A stretch of 64,000 nt of DNA from Shinella granuli (GCF_004341885.1 NZ_SLVX01000003.1:1-64000); one strand, 5' to 3'; numbered from the stretch's first letter, positions 27,042 to 35,608 are shown. Numbers and translations: made by a program. The notes: generated from the sequence alone by a model not told the origin.

Positions 27042-27740
27042 CTAGCCGAAATTGCGTTTGTAGGTAGAGGCGATGAGGGTGGTTGCGGCGGCAAGGGCGG
27101 CTTCTCCGTCGCGCCGTTCGATCGCCGTCAGGATCGCCTCGTGCTGGGCGAGCGAAGGGCCGAAGCCGCCGGAGGCGGCCATCGTCTTGGGAATGCTGAT
27201 CGACAGCGCGGCCCGGACGACCGAGGAGATCGGCAGCAGGAAGCGGTTGTGCGCGGCCTGCAGGATCTGGAGATGGAAGTCGATGTCGGCCTCGATCGCC
27301 TCTTCCAGCCCGGCCTGCGCCTGCGACATGCGGACGAAGGCAGCCCGGATGGCGGCATGATCGGCCGCCGAACCGCGCCGGGCGGCAAGGCGCGCGGCCA
27401 GCGGCTCGATGGAGAGGCGGATTTCGAAAAGCTCCTCGGCCAGCGCATCCTGGTCTTCGGCATCGCCCTGCCAGGACAGCACGACCGGATCGAGCGTGTT
27501 CCAGTGCTCGGCCGCCCGCACGCGCGTGCCGAGCCGGGGCTTTGCCTCGATGAAGCCTTTCGTCGACAGGATCTTCAGGGCCTCCCGAAGCGTCGTGCGG
27601 CTGACCCCGAGCGTTGCCAGCATGTCGGCTTCCCTCGGCAGCGTTTCGCCGGCCTTCAGCTCGCCGAGCGTGATGCGCCGGCCGATATCGCCTGCAATAC
27701 GGGCCGGCAGGCCGCGATCCTCCCGAGCGATGACCTTCAT
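27042..27740 (-). CDS. GntR family regulator, FadR/FCD subfamily
   Basis: 232 residues. N-terminal winged helix (residues about 10-75) with LPREADMLATLGVSRTTLREAL, then an all-helical FCD ligand domain with the metal-binding pattern RLSIEPLAARLAA, DIDFHLQILQAAHN and HEAIL. FCD regulators usually respond to sugar acids or organic acids, fitting the sugar-acid genes upstream (47-bp gap). ATG 27740 is preceded by GGGAGAGGG. Confidence 0.9.
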   Translation of the reverse strand: MKVIAREDRGLPARIAGDIGRRITLGELKAGETLPREADMLATLGVSRTTLREALKILSTKGFIEAKPRLGTRVRAAEHWNTLDPVVLSWQGDAEDQDALAEELFEIRLSIEPLAARLAARRGSAADHAAIRAAFVRMSQAQAGLEEAIEADIDFHLQILQAAHNRFLLPISSVVRAALSISIPKTMAASGGFGPSLAQHEAILTAIERRDGEAALAAATTLIASTYKRNFG

Positions 27741-27787
27741 GCACGCCCTCTCCCTTGTGTCTTTCCCCCGTACATAGACGCTCCGCC

Positions 27788-28693
27788 CTATTCGGGAAAG
27801 CCACCCAGGGCGGCGGCGTAACGGCGGACCATCGCGATGCCGACTTCGGTCGGCCGCAACGCCGGGCCGCGGTCGTGGATCGCCATGCCCGCCCGTTCGC
27901 CGAAGAGACGCTTGCCATAGCACAGGAGGGTCTCGATACCCTGCATGGTGAAGACGACGCCCGGCAGCATGCGGCGATACTCCTCCTCGGCATGTTCATC
28001 CCAGCCGTCGCAGAAGAATTCGTAGGCCCGCACCGCATAGTCGATGGAATCAGGCGCGAGGATGAGGCCGCGGCAGCCGATGCGCAGATTTTCCAGCAGT
28101 TCCAGCCCCGCCCGGCCGTTGAAGACCGGCAGTCGCCCCTCGGTGACCTCAATCAGGTGGGCGATATCGACGACCGGCCCCTCGCCCTTCACCAGGCGGA
28201 TATTCGGATGCTGGCGCACGAGATCGTGGATGTCGGCCGCCGTCAGGCCGCGTCCCATCAGCGCCGGCGCGTTCTGGATGGCCAGCGGCAGGTCCGTCTT
28301 CTCCGCGACGCGGCCGAAGAAGCGGATATATTCGGCGGCGGAATACTGGCCGACCATCGGCGGCTGCAGGATCAGCCAGTCGGCGCCGGCGGTCGCGGCA
28401 TGGCGCACCTGGCGCACCTGCTCCTCGACGGACGCGCCGAAGATCGTCAGGGCGACGGGCACGCGGCCGGCGGTATCCTCGATCACCCAGTCCATCACCG
28501 TCATGCGCTCGGCCTCGTCGAGCTTGGAGGCCTCGGTGGCAAGGCCGAGCGCCGCCATGCCGTGCACGCCGCTTTCAAGGCAGATCTCCACCTGCCGGCG
28601 CATCGCGGCCCGATCGAGCTTTTCCCGCTCGTCGAAGAGGGCGTAGAGGATGGCATGGATGCCGTGGAGGTCGTCGATCTGAAAATCCTTCAC
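27788..28693 (-). CDS. Dihydrodipicolinate synthase (DapA) family protein, probable 2-keto-3-deoxy sugar acid aldolase or dehydratase
   Basis: 301 residues of the class I DapA/NanA family with GVHGMAALGLATEASKL (phosphate/carboxylate loop) and the Schiff-base Lys in RLVKGEG. The usual catalytic Tyr neighbourhood reads QPPMVGQYSAAEYI. Next to an IlvD/Edd dehydratase it probably takes the 2-keto-3-deoxy acid product, either by aldol cleavage or dehydration as in the L-arabinonate route. The start is a GTG at 28693 after GGAGG, 11 bp past the dehydratase stop. Confidence 0.85.
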   Translation of the reverse strand: MKDFQIDDLHGIHAILYALFDEREKLDRAAMRRQVEICLESGVHGMAALGLATEASKLDEAERMTVMDWVIEDTAGRVPVALTIFGASVEEQVRQVRHAATAGADWLILQPPMVGQYSAAEYIRFFGRVAEKTDLPLAIQNAPALMGRGLTAADIHDLVRQHPNIRLVKGEGPVVDIAHLIEVTEGRLPVFNGRAGLELLENLRIGCRGLILAPDSIDYAVRAYEFFCDGWDEHAEEEYRRMLPGVVFTMQGIETLLCYGKRLFGERAGMAIHDRGPALRPTEVGIAMVRRYAAALGGFPE

Positions 28694-28703
28694 CGGCGCC
28701 TCC

Positions 28704-30419
28704 TCAATGGCTCTCGCGGGGAACCGCATGGCCGCTGCCGCCGACGAGGAAGTCGAGGTCCGCCCCCGTATCCGCCTGCATGACGCGTTCGACATAGAGC
28801 CCCTGGTATCCGCGGGTCATGTCCGGCACGGGTGCTGTCCATTCCGCGCGGCGGCGGGCAAGTTCGGCCTCGTCGACATCGAGATGCAGCCGGCGGCCGG
28901 CGACGTCGAGCTCGATCCAGTCCCCCTCGCGCACCAGCGCGAGCGGGCCGCCCACCGCCGCTTCCGGCGCGGTATGGAGAACCACCGTGCCGAAGGCCGT
29001 GCCGGACATGCGGGCATCGGAGATGCGCACCATGTCGCGCACGCCCTTCTTCAGGAGCTTCTGCGGCAACGCCATGTTGCCGACCTCCGCCATGCCCGGA
29101 TAGCCCCTCGGACCGCAATTCTTCAGCACCATGATCGAGGTCTCGTCGATATCGAGGTCCGGATCGTCGATGCGCGCCTTGTAGTGATCGATCGTCTCGA
29201 AGACGACGGCCCGGCCGCGATGCTGCATCAGCGCGGGCGTGGCGGCCGAAGGTTTTATGATCGCACCATCAGGGGCGAGATTGCCGCGCAGCACGGCGAT
29301 GCCGCCGCTGGCCGTCAGGGCTTTTCCGCGCGACAGGATGACGTCGTCATTGAAGTTTTCCGCATCCGCGACGTTCGCACCGACGCTGCGCCCCGTCACC
29401 GTGAGGGCGTCGAGATGGAGAAGATCGGCGATCTCCTTCATCACGGCCGGCAGGCCGCCGGCATAGTAGAAATCCTCCATCAGGTAGCGGCCCGACGGCA
29501 TCAGGTTGAGGATCGTCGGCACGTCGCGACCGAGCCTGTCCCAGTCGTCGAGCGACAGCGCCGTGCGGATACGGCCGGCAATGGCAAGCAGGTGCACCAC
29601 CGCATTGGTGGAACCGCCGATCGCGCCGTTGACGCGGATGGCATTGGCGAAGGCCTCGCGGGTGAGGATTTTCGAGAGGCGAAGGTCCTCGGCGACCATC
29701 TCGACGATCCGGCGGCCGGTGAGGCGGGCAAGCCGCGCGCGCGCCGCATCGACGGCCGGGATGGCGGCATTGCCCGGAAGGGCGATGCCCAGCGCCTCGA
29801 CCATCGACGCCATGGTCGAGGCCGTGCCCATGGTCATACAGTGCCCCGGCGAGCGTGACATGGCGCTTTCGGCCGCCATGAAATCCTTCTGCGACATCAC
29901 GCCGGCACGCACGTCCTCGGAAAACTTCCAGACATCCGTGCCCGAGCCGATGGCTTGCCCGCGGAAGCGGCCGTTCAGCATCGGCCCGCCGGAAATGACG
30001 ATCGAGGGCAGGTCGCAGGAGGCCGCGCCCATGACGAGCGAGGGCGTGGTCTTGTCGCAACCCGCCATCAGGATGACCCCATCCATCGGATTGCCGCGGA
30101 TGGCCTCCTCCACGTCCATCGAGGCGAGGTTGCGGAAGAGCATGGCCGTCGGACGCAGGTTCGATTCACCGCAGGAGAAGACCGGAAACTCCAGCGGCAG
30201 CCCGCCCGCCTCCAGCACGCCCGCCTTGATATGCTCGATCAGCCCGCGGAAATGCGCGTTGCAGGGCGTGAACTCGGAGAAGGTGTTGCAGATGCCGATG
30301 ACCGGCCGGCCATCGAAAGCATCGTCCGGCAACCCGTTGTTCTTCATCCAGCTCCGGTGGATGAACGCATCCTTGTCCAGCCCGCCGAACCAGTGCTGCG
30401 ACCTCAATTTCCGCGACAT
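28704..30419 (-). CDS. IlvD/Edd family dehydratase (sugar-acid dehydratase, L-arabinonate type likely)
   Basis: 571 residues. Iron-sulphur ligand cysteines are visible in GICNTFSEFTPCN, MAGCDKTTPS and SPGHCMTMGTAST. The start KLRSQHWFGGLDKDAFIHRSWMKN is characteristic of the aldonic-acid dehydratase branch (arabinonate, xylonate, fuconate) rather than valine/isoleucine biosynthesis. It dehydrates an aldonate to a 2-keto-3-deoxy acid. ATG 30419 is preceded by GGAGGG. It heads the operon with the DapA-family and GntR genes. Confidence 0.88.
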   Translation of the reverse strand: MSRKLRSQHWFGGLDKDAFIHRSWMKNNGLPDDAFDGRPVIGICNTFSEFTPCNAHFRGLIEHIKAGVLEAGGLPLEFPVFSCGESNLRPTAMLFRNLASMDVEEAIRGNPMDGVILMAGCDKTTPSLVMGAASCDLPSIVISGGPMLNGRFRGQAIGSGTDVWKFSEDVRAGVMSQKDFMAAESAMSRSPGHCMTMGTASTMASMVEALGIALPGNAAIPAVDAARARLARLTGRRIVEMVAEDLRLSKILTREAFANAIRVNGAIGGSTNAVVHLLAIAGRIRTALSLDDWDRLGRDVPTILNLMPSGRYLMEDFYYAGGLPAVMKEIADLLHLDALTVTGRSVGANVADAENFNDDVILSRGKALTASGGIAVLRGNLAPDGAIIKPSAATPALMQHRGRAVVFETIDHYKARIDDPDLDIDETSIMVLKNCGPRGYPGMAEVGNMALPQKLLKKGVRDMVRISDARMSGTAFGTVVLHTAPEAAVGGPLALVREGDWIELDVAGRRLHLDVDEAELARRRAEWTAPVPDMTRGYQGLYVERVMQADTGADLDFLVGGSGHAVPRESH

Positions 30420-30510
30420 CTTTCCCTCCAGTCGACCGATACCAGCATGCTGGCTCATATTCTCATATAATCGGAGTTATTATCGGTCAATAAAAACGCT
30501 GCCGCAGGCA

Positions 30511-30541
30511 AAGAAAAACCTCCGGGGCGAAGCGCCGGAGG
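30511..30541 (-). terminator. Intrinsic terminator reading leftward
   Basis: CCTCCGG and CCGGAGG form a 7-bp stem with a 9-base loop. On the minus strand it is followed by TTTTTCTTT, a proper U-tract. It would stop transcription entering from the right, before the dehydratase promoter. Confidence 0.65.
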
Positions 30542-30822
30542 CTGAAGGTGCCTGGACGAGATCCGCTGCCTCGATCCCAAGGGCGGTTGCGACATGTGCG
30601 CCATCGCTGCGATATACGCCGGCCCCGCCATAGCCCCTCCGCTTCATCATTCGGCACCGGGGATGGCGAATGAGCGCGTCAACCCCGCTCCAATCACCCG
30701 ACCTCGTTTCCAGTTCCTGAATTCCGGCGACCAGCGCACCGGGCCTCTGAGGCGCGGTGAAGCTTGGAAAGCTCCTCGATCGGGATATCCCATTCTGATC
30801 TGCTGATCGCCAGAAACGAGAG

Positions 30823-30845
30823 CGGGCGCCTGAGGCGCCCGTTTT
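30823..30845 (+). terminator. Intrinsic terminator reading rightward
   Basis: CGGGCGCC and GGCGCCCG form an 8-bp stem with a TGA loop, followed by TTTT. No clear plus-strand gene precedes it. Confidence 0.55.
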
Positions 30846-30947
30846 GCTCCTGAAGAGGTCGTTTTGACAGTGCGATGCGAAAATAAAAAAGTCGCAAACT
30901 TCGCAGCGAGGGACTGAGGCATTCGCCGGAAAATAGGGGGAAACCGG

Positions 30948-30959
30948 TGGTAGCGGAGG
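30948..30959. other. Candidate attachment site at the left end of the island (copy of the tRNA-Met 3' end)
   Basis: TGGTAGCGGAGG is identical to the 12 bases at 45437-45448, the last 12 nucleotides of the tRNA-Met gene including CCA. The match ends exactly there on both sides. With a serine recombinase at the tRNA end, this is the expected displaced tRNA 3' fragment. It delimits an element of about 14.5 kb. Confidence 0.75.
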
Positions 30960-31054
30960 CGAATTCTTTTCACCGCCCCGAATTCGATCAACGCGACGTA
31001 CTCGTTGTTTTTTCAGGTTTTCGGGTTTGAATACCCATTCGCATTGCAGGGCTT

Positions 31055-31900
31055 CTAACCATCAATATGTGCGTCGCGCGGGCCAGCTTGATAGTCAGGC
31101 TCCTCTTTCCATCGTTTTTCATTGAAGGAATTCAACTGTTCAACGACGTAAGGAAGATTGACCGACTGCAACACTGCCGCCATCGAACCCGATAGCCTCT
31201 CCTCCATTTCCAGCAACCTGCGAAGCTTTCCGTTCAACATAACGAGAGCGTGGAGCGGCATTTGAGCCAATTCCGCTGCCTTAGCTTCTGAGTTTTCATC
31301 AGGCGTCATAGGAAGCGCACTGGAAAGACGCTTGCACAACTTCATAAAAAATTTCTCGGGGTCTGAAGGCATTGAGCCGGTCATCAAGCCCGTATCTTGG
31401 AGAACCCTGTTGCCGCCCTTGTTTACATATCCATATTTCGCGTCGAAAGTTGACGTGACGAATGTCCGAAGAAGCCTGAGCCGGACCTTAAACTCTTCAT
31501 CAGTTCGATCTCGAAGAAGGATATCGGTCTGGGCTGCAACAAACTCTGCCTGCTTCGTTGCCTGCTTGGCTTGTTCCTTCATCACCTTTCTATTTTCGAC
31601 AAATTCCTTTCGAGTGAGCTTAAGCTCTTCCCGCGTCAGTCCAAGTTCCTTTCGCTGCTCGCGCAGCTCGTCAGATTGTATCCAGACAGCGGCAAACAAC
31701 ATGGCGAATGCGGCCGGCGCAGAAATCCCGGCGAGAAAATCGCCCCAGGTATTTGCACCGTCTGGAACGCGCAGATAGAGACCGATTGCTCCTGATATGA
31801 GTATCCACAGGACAGACGCTCCGCCGAACCAACACAATTTTTTCCCTGCGCCAGATGGCAACGTTGAAGTTCGCTTGGCTTTCGGCTTTTCGTCGGTCAT
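31055..31900 (-). CDS. Two-TM coiled-coil membrane protein, possible phage-exclusion type cargo
   Basis: 281 residues. A basic N-terminus, two membrane helices (about residues 21-42 and 52-73) and a charged coiled coil from about 74 to 130 rich in RKEL/TREEL. A soluble helical C-terminal domain follows. The layout resembles putative phage abortive infection proteins, but I see no diagnostic motif and make no firm call. It is the outermost gene at the end opposite the recombinase, a common cargo position. ATG 31900 is favoured over 31921 because GGGG lies 5 bases upstream. Confidence 0.5.
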   Translation of the reverse strand: MTDEKPKAKRTSTLPSGAGKKLCWFGGASVLWILISGAIGLYLRVPDGANTWGDFLAGISAPAAFAMLFAAVWIQSDELREQRKELGLTREELKLTRKEFVENRKVMKEQAKQATKQAEFVAAQTDILLRDRTDEEFKVRLRLLRTFVTSTFDAKYGYVNKGGNRVLQDTGLMTGSMPSDPEKFFMKLCKRLSSALPMTPDENSEAKAAELAQMPLHALVMLNGKLRRLLEMEERLSGSMAAVLQSVNLPYVVEQLNSFNEKRWKEEPDYQAGPRDAHIDG

Positions 31901-31995
31901 TCCTGCCCCACATGCTATCATTGGCTGAAGCGTAGATGGTTTGCGACTTCTGAGAAAGATGGCTCGTTCTAGGCTTCACAGAAGCGGTGGTGTTC

Positions 31996-32301
31996 ATGAA
32001 GAAAAAATGGCCGAGCTTTGAGACCGGTGATCTCCCCGACACCGACGAAGGCGACGCGGAGATGCAGCGCCGATGGGAGGCCTACGACCGCGAGATGCGG
32101 GCGCTGATCGCTGCCGGCGGCGTCCATCGGGACGGAGATGGATGGTGGGTTCACACAACGACCGGCGAGCTTATCGGGCCTGATCCCGAGATCGAGCGCC
32201 CGGCGACTGACGAAGAGCTTGCCCGCGCCCGCCCATTCGCCGAGGTCTTCCCCGAACTCGCCGAGAGCATCAAGCGGATGCCAGGTAAGGATCACCGATA
32301 G
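31996..32301 (+). CDS. Hypothetical acidic protein
   Basis: 101 residues, strongly acidic after a basic KKKW start: GDLPDTDEGDAEMQRRWEAYDREMRALIAAGG. No membrane helix or known motif. It is one of only three plus-strand genes in the left half of the element and is divergent from the two-TM protein. An upstream GTG (31987) adds three residues. Its end is 6 bp from the end of the convergent winged-helix gene. Not recognised. Confidence 0.5.
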   Translation: MKKKWPSFETGDLPDTDEGDAEMQRRWEAYDREMRALIAAGGVHRDGDGWWVHTTTGELIGPDPEIERPATDEELARARPFAEVFPELAESIKRMPGKDHR

Positions 32302-32307
32302 GCGGCA

Positions 32308-32934
32308 TCAGCCTGGCGCTGCGACCGCAAGCTCACCATCGGGCGTGAGACGCACGCCCCGCGCCTGATCCACCTCAATCGCGCCAGCATCCAAGCACGC
32401 GGCCCGTAGGCGCGAGAGCCGCTTCCGGGCGGCCTCTCGCCGCCGAGCGTATTCGTCGCCCCTCTCGCCCGCCCTGGGCGGCTCCACGTCCACTTCCTTG
32501 ATGATCTGACGCCATGGGATGAACCGGCCAGGCGCAGCGCGTTCGGCCATCCCTTTGACGGCTCGTAAAAGCGGTAGGCAGTTCCTGCCAATCGCGGGGG
32601 CTGCCAGCGCTTCATTCGCCCAGGGCGACAAAGCCGGCGCGCGTTTTCTCTCTGGCAAATGCGCAGGCAGCGCGAGTGCCGCCATGAAAGGCACCGCATT
32701 CGGATTTCCGATCACATGCAGGTAGCCAGTCGCCACGAGGCGCCGGATCGCGCTCGTGCACTCTGCTTGCGAAAGGCCAGTCTGCACGGAAAGCCGCGCC
32801 GGGTCGATCCGCGCTCGCCAACTGCCATCCGATCGCGACCAAATCGCCGCAGCAACGCGGAAGTGCCGGTGGTCAAGCCGAGGGTCGCGGCACGCCGCAT
32901 TGAGCCAGTCGCGCTTAGATGGGATTTTCATCCT
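32308..32934 (-). CDS. Winged-helix DNA-binding protein
   Basis: 208 residues. Residues about 20-75 read HFRVAAAIWSRSDGSWRARIDPARLSVQTGLSQAECTSAIRRLVATGYL, a winged-helix with recognition helix around LSQAECTSAIRRL. The C-terminus is basic (EYARRREAARKRLSRLRAACLDAG). Such proteins in phage-like elements act in replication or regulation. ATG 32934 is 6 bases after GGAG. Precise role unknown. Confidence 0.6.
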   Translation of the reverse strand, partial: RMKIPSKRDWLNAACRDPRLDHRHFRVAAAIWSRSDGSWRARIDPARLSVQTGLSQAECTSAIRRLVATGYLHVIGNPNAVPFMAALALPAHLPERKRAPALSPWANEALAAPAIGRNCLPLLRAVKGMAERAAPGRFIPWRQIIKEVDVEPPRAGERGDEYARRREAARKRLSRLRAACLDAGAIEVDQARGVRLTPDGELAVAAPG

Positions 32935-33104
32935 ATTCTCCATCAGGGAAGCCCAAAAATAGGAACTAAAGCCAAACCAAACAGCGAATTTCAAATTTTA
33001 AAATAGACGCAAGGATCGGGCCTCCGAAGAGCCGCATGGGGAGCAGGCAGCGAAAGGTACCTAAAGCGCTATTGGCCGCCGCCGGAGGGCCGGAATGATG
33101 CTGA

Positions 33105-33671
33105 TCAGGGGAGCAGACGGGACAGCTCGTGCGCGACGCGCTTGGGCAACATGGTCTGGACAGTGTGATGGAAGACGCGCGCAGCTTCATCGCGCACCAT
33201 CTCCTCGGGAACGGACGGGCCGAATTGCTTCTCGATCGGCAGGCGATTGGCCGTCGTCCTGACAAAGACATGGCCGCCCGCAATGAGCTTGCCCGAGTTC
33301 CATCGGCCGCCGTGCATGAAGTGCGACGGGTAGCGCTGCATCTGCCCCCACACCTTCGCCCGCACACCCCAGGAGAACTGCTTGGGATTGAACACTTTGA
33401 GAGGCAATGGGCTGCCAGATGCGATGACATGCCCCTCGATCGCTCCGCCGCCCTTGTGCGCTGCGAGCTTCTTCCTGATCTGAGTGCGGATGATCTTGGT
33501 CGGAATAGAGGACTGCTTCCCGATGGCGCGCACAACACGGCCTTCGACCGTGGTCGTCACGCGATTGACGGCTCGGGCTAAAGCCTTGCGGCCCTTCTCT
33601 TCGCCGACAGCGCCGATCTGGTTGGCGAAGCGGGAGAGGACATTATCTTTGGAGACAATTTCGACGCGCAT
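33105..33671 (-). CDS. Phage minor tail protein Z (GPZ)-like protein
   Basis: 188 residues. The stretch from about residue 20 to 110, with KALARAVNRVTTTVEGRVVRAIGKQSSIP, IRKKLAAHKGGG and SGSPLPLKVFNPKQ, matches the lambda gpZ family, which finishes the head-proximal end of the tail. In lambda the gene lies before the tape-measure gene; here it lies well downstream and separated by unrelated genes, so the tail module is rearranged. Weak ribosome binding site. Confidence 0.65.
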   Translation of the reverse strand: MRVEIVSKDNVLSRFANQIGAVGEEKGRKALARAVNRVTTTVEGRVVRAIGKQSSIPTKIIRTQIRKKLAAHKGGGAIEGHVIASGSPLPLKVFNPKQFSWGVRAKVWGQMQRYPSHFMHGGRWNSGKLIAGGHVFVRTTANRLPIEKQFGPSVPEEMVRDEAARVFHHTVQTMLPKRVAHELSRLLP

Positions 33672-33789
33672 GTGACCCTCGTCGCCAAAGAAAAAGGCTG
33701 GCGAACAGGAGAAACACCAGCCCTTCTCAGGAAAATCCCTTCGGCGTCCAACGAAGAGATAGGAATATTGTCACACCGCAGTTGGGTGG

Positions 33790-34332
33790 TCAAGCCGATC
33801 TGGAAAGCGCTGCGAGCGCAATCACCGCGAGGTCGCGGTAGCGCGCAATGGCGCGCGGGCTGGTCGACACCGGCTTGATCTCGAAAGCTTTGAGGCCCTC
33901 GATATCGCCGGCCCTCACCATGGCGACGACCGCTTCCAGCTTCTTGCGGTGCGGCTTGTGGGTGGCGGCGCTGAAATCCGGCGCCGCCGGCAGCTCGCCG
34001 CGCTGCGCGGCTTCGAGGATCGCCGCACGCTTGCCGGCTGGTTTCCGCTCTGGCTTCGGCACCGGCTCGGCCGGCGGCTCGCCCTGGCGCGCGGCGTCGG
34101 CCATGTCTTTCGGGACGAATACCGTCGTGCCCTCGGGCATCACCGCATAGATCATCGCCGGCTTACGGCTCTCCGCATTGATTGCGTCGGCGATCTTGAC
34201 CGCCTCGGCGAGCGTGGGCGCTTCCTGATTGATCTTCTCGGTCGGCCCCTTGCGGAGATGGACGTTGAAATGCGTCGCGTTCGCGATCTTGGCGCGGTCG
34301 GCGGCGTCGGCGGGGTGTATCGGCTTTGCCAT
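33790..34332 (-). CDS. Hypothetical protein of the phage-like element
   Basis: 180 residues, basic and Pro/Lys-rich in the middle (EPVPKPERKPAGKRAAILEAAQ). The first 70 residues, ATHFNVHLRKGPTEKINQEA and AINAESRKPAMIYAVMPEG, look like a small alpha/beta domain. ATG 34332 follows GGAGA by 6 bases. I do not recognise the family. Confidence 0.55.
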   Translation of the reverse strand: MAKPIHPADAADRAKIANATHFNVHLRKGPTEKINQEAPTLAEAVKIADAINAESRKPAMIYAVMPEGTTVFVPKDMADAARQGEPPAEPVPKPERKPAGKRAAILEAAQRGELPAAPDFSAATHKPHRKKLEAVVAMVRAGDIEGLKAFEIKPVSTSPRAIARYRDLAVIALAALSRSA

Positions 34333-34400
34333 GTGCGGTCTCCGTTGCTGATGAGACCGTGTGTTAGATGCACACGAAATAGTTGCAACCGGAACTCGGA

Positions 34401-35000
34401 ATGGAGCTGATCGCCAAGGCTCATCGTGCGCAGGCCGATGCTCTGGAGATCGAGGCGGCAGCAAAGCGCCGCCTCGCAGACGAGTATGATGCCGCCCAGG
34501 AGCGGGGGGAGGTCGCGGGTCACGGCGGCGGAAGAAATTTCAAGGTTCCTGATGGGAACGTTGAAACCGCAACTGCCGCAGACATTGGCTTGAGCCGGAA
34601 AGAAATTCACGAAGCCCGCACCATTCGCGACGCCGAGAAATCTGATCCCGGCGTTGTGCGGCGCACGTTGAATGACCGGCTCGATAAGGGGCAGGAGCCG
34701 ACGAAGGCCGCCCTGCGCGAGGCCATAGTCGAGGCCGCGAAGCAGGGCCTTCGCGGCGGTGGCGGCTCATCAGTCCGTCGTCCTTCGCCTGCTTGGCATA
34801 AGATGCGAGCGCCGCAGCCTTGTCGGCCCGCAGCCTGGCTACGGTCGCCTTTGTCACGACCTCGCCCGCCTCGATCATGCGCACGATCTCCTCTCGCACC
34901 TCTGGCGGCGTCTTCGGGGCGGCAAGCTCATAAAGGGCGGTGGGAGGCAAATGCGCAACGGTTGCGCTTTCGGCCCCGTAAACTTCGGCCACCCGCATGA
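34401..35000 (+). pseudogene. Regulatory protein fragment, 3' end replaced
   Basis: Residues 1-120 (to about 34760) form a coherent basic-helical protein: LADEYDAAQERGEVAG, TAADIGLSRKEIHEARTIRD and VVRRTLNDRLDKGQEPT, of a type common in rhizobial phages and plasmids. After about 34760 the frame becomes Pro/Arg-rich nonsense that is simply the reverse complement of the DUF3102-type gene. The original C-terminus seems to have been lost at a recombination junction. ATG 34401; a TTG at 34383 is also in frame. Confidence 0.45.
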
Positions 35001-35082
35001 AACTCTGCGCCGCACGTTTGCTCATACCGAACCTATCGTCGATCCAGCGGAGGAACTGCCCGTGCGGGAGGTGCCGGATCAA
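34540..35082 (-). pseudogene. DUF3102-like gene fragment
   Basis: Residues 1-100 (35082 to about 34780) match the second half of a DUF3102-type regulatory domain: LPHGQFLRWIDDRFGMSKRAAQSFMRVAEVYG and TALYELAAPKTPPEVREEIVRMIEAGE. The usual N-terminal helices before LPHGQF are missing; the frame opens at a TTG. The C-terminal part beyond about 34780 is the antisense of the plus-strand fragment. Both genes look truncated at the same junction. Confidence 0.5.
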
Positions 35083-35121
35083 TGAAGTTGACTAAAATTT
35101 TAACAACTTATAGACGCAGAC

Positions 35122-35157
35122 GGGCCGACGCAGGAGTTGCCTCTCCTGCGTCGGCCC
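35122..35157. terminator. Long hairpin upstream of the 35191 gene
   Basis: A perfect 15-bp stem (GGGCCGACGCAGGAG / CTCCTGCGTCGGCCC) with a 6-base loop. No U-tract follows on either strand. It could be a transcriptional barrier, a leader structure or an RNA-processing site for the gene starting at 35191. Confidence 0.5.
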
Positions 35158-35190
35158 TAACCGAAACCATGATCATCGGAGGATCACGGA

Positions 35191-35544
35191 ATGGCTGATG
35201 CCGTCGTTATCACACCCCCCGCCGTCCTGAAAGTAAGTCCGTTTTTTGCCTCCCGGCTGGTGGAATGGCAAAAGTTGCGCTCGGAGATGAAGAGCCTCGC
35301 CAATGCAGAGGCAAGCGCCCAGGCAGATGATGCCGGCGACATCGCTGCCTCGATCGATGCTCTTCACGGTGCGTGCCGAGCGCTGGAGGACGAGGTTCAT
35401 GCCGCTGCTCCCGCAAACGCTCTGGAGCTTGCGATCAAGGTGGAGATGCTGCTCACGGAAGGGCAGATCAATTACGATTTCCACGATGGCATCAAGTCGG
35501 AAGCGTCCCGCATTGTTGCGGGGTTGCTTCCGGCCGGGATCTAA
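35191..35544 (+). CDS. Hypothetical small helical protein
   Basis: 117 residues, mostly helical and acidic: LVEWQKLRSEMKSLANAEA, AASIDALHGACRALEDEVHAAA, IKVEMLLTEGQINYDFHDGI. A strong ribosome binding site (GGAGG, 8 bases) and flanking hairpins on both sides make it a well-delimited monocistronic unit on the opposite strand to the structural genes, like a regulator or accessory gene. Family not recognised. Confidence 0.6.
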   Translation: MADAVVITPPAVLKVSPFFASRLVEWQKLRSEMKSLANAEASAQADDAGDIAASIDALHGACRALEDEVHAAAPANALELAIKVEMLLTEGQINYDFHDGIKSEASRIVAGLLPAGI

Positions 35545-35551
35545 AGATCGC

Positions 35552-35580
35552 GCGCCCCTCTGCTCTAGTCAGAGGGGCGC
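35552..35580 (+). terminator. Hairpin terminator after the 35191 gene
   Basis: An 11-bp perfect stem (GCGCCCCTCTG / CAGAGGGGCGC) with a 7-base loop lies 8 bp after the stop. Only a weak T-rich stretch (TGTAGTTTGT) follows. Confidence 0.6.
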
Positions 35581-35608
35581 TGTAGTTTGTCCGGTAGGAA
35601 AAAAACCT

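Larger units (their letters stand above)
30420..31054. other. 635-bp region without a recognisable gene; contains the left island boundary
   Basis: From 30420 to 30520 it holds the AT-rich promoter of the dehydratase operon. From 30519 to 30841 it holds two opposed terminator hairpins and no convincing gene; small open frames (for example 30594-30806) lack a ribosome binding site and family resemblance. The tRNA-like 12-mer at 30948-30959 marks the element end. The remaining 95 bp to the first island gene are AT-rich. Confidence 0.5.

Noticed and set aside
30466-30480. ATAA-N6-TTAT inverted repeat in the dehydratase promoter as a GntR operator
   Set aside because: Four-base arms in AT-rich DNA are not significant, and no second copy supports it.
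30594-30806. Small plus-strand ORF before the rightward terminator
   Set aside because: No ribosome binding site, no domain, and a Pro-rich composition typical of a shadow frame. Listed only as non-coding.
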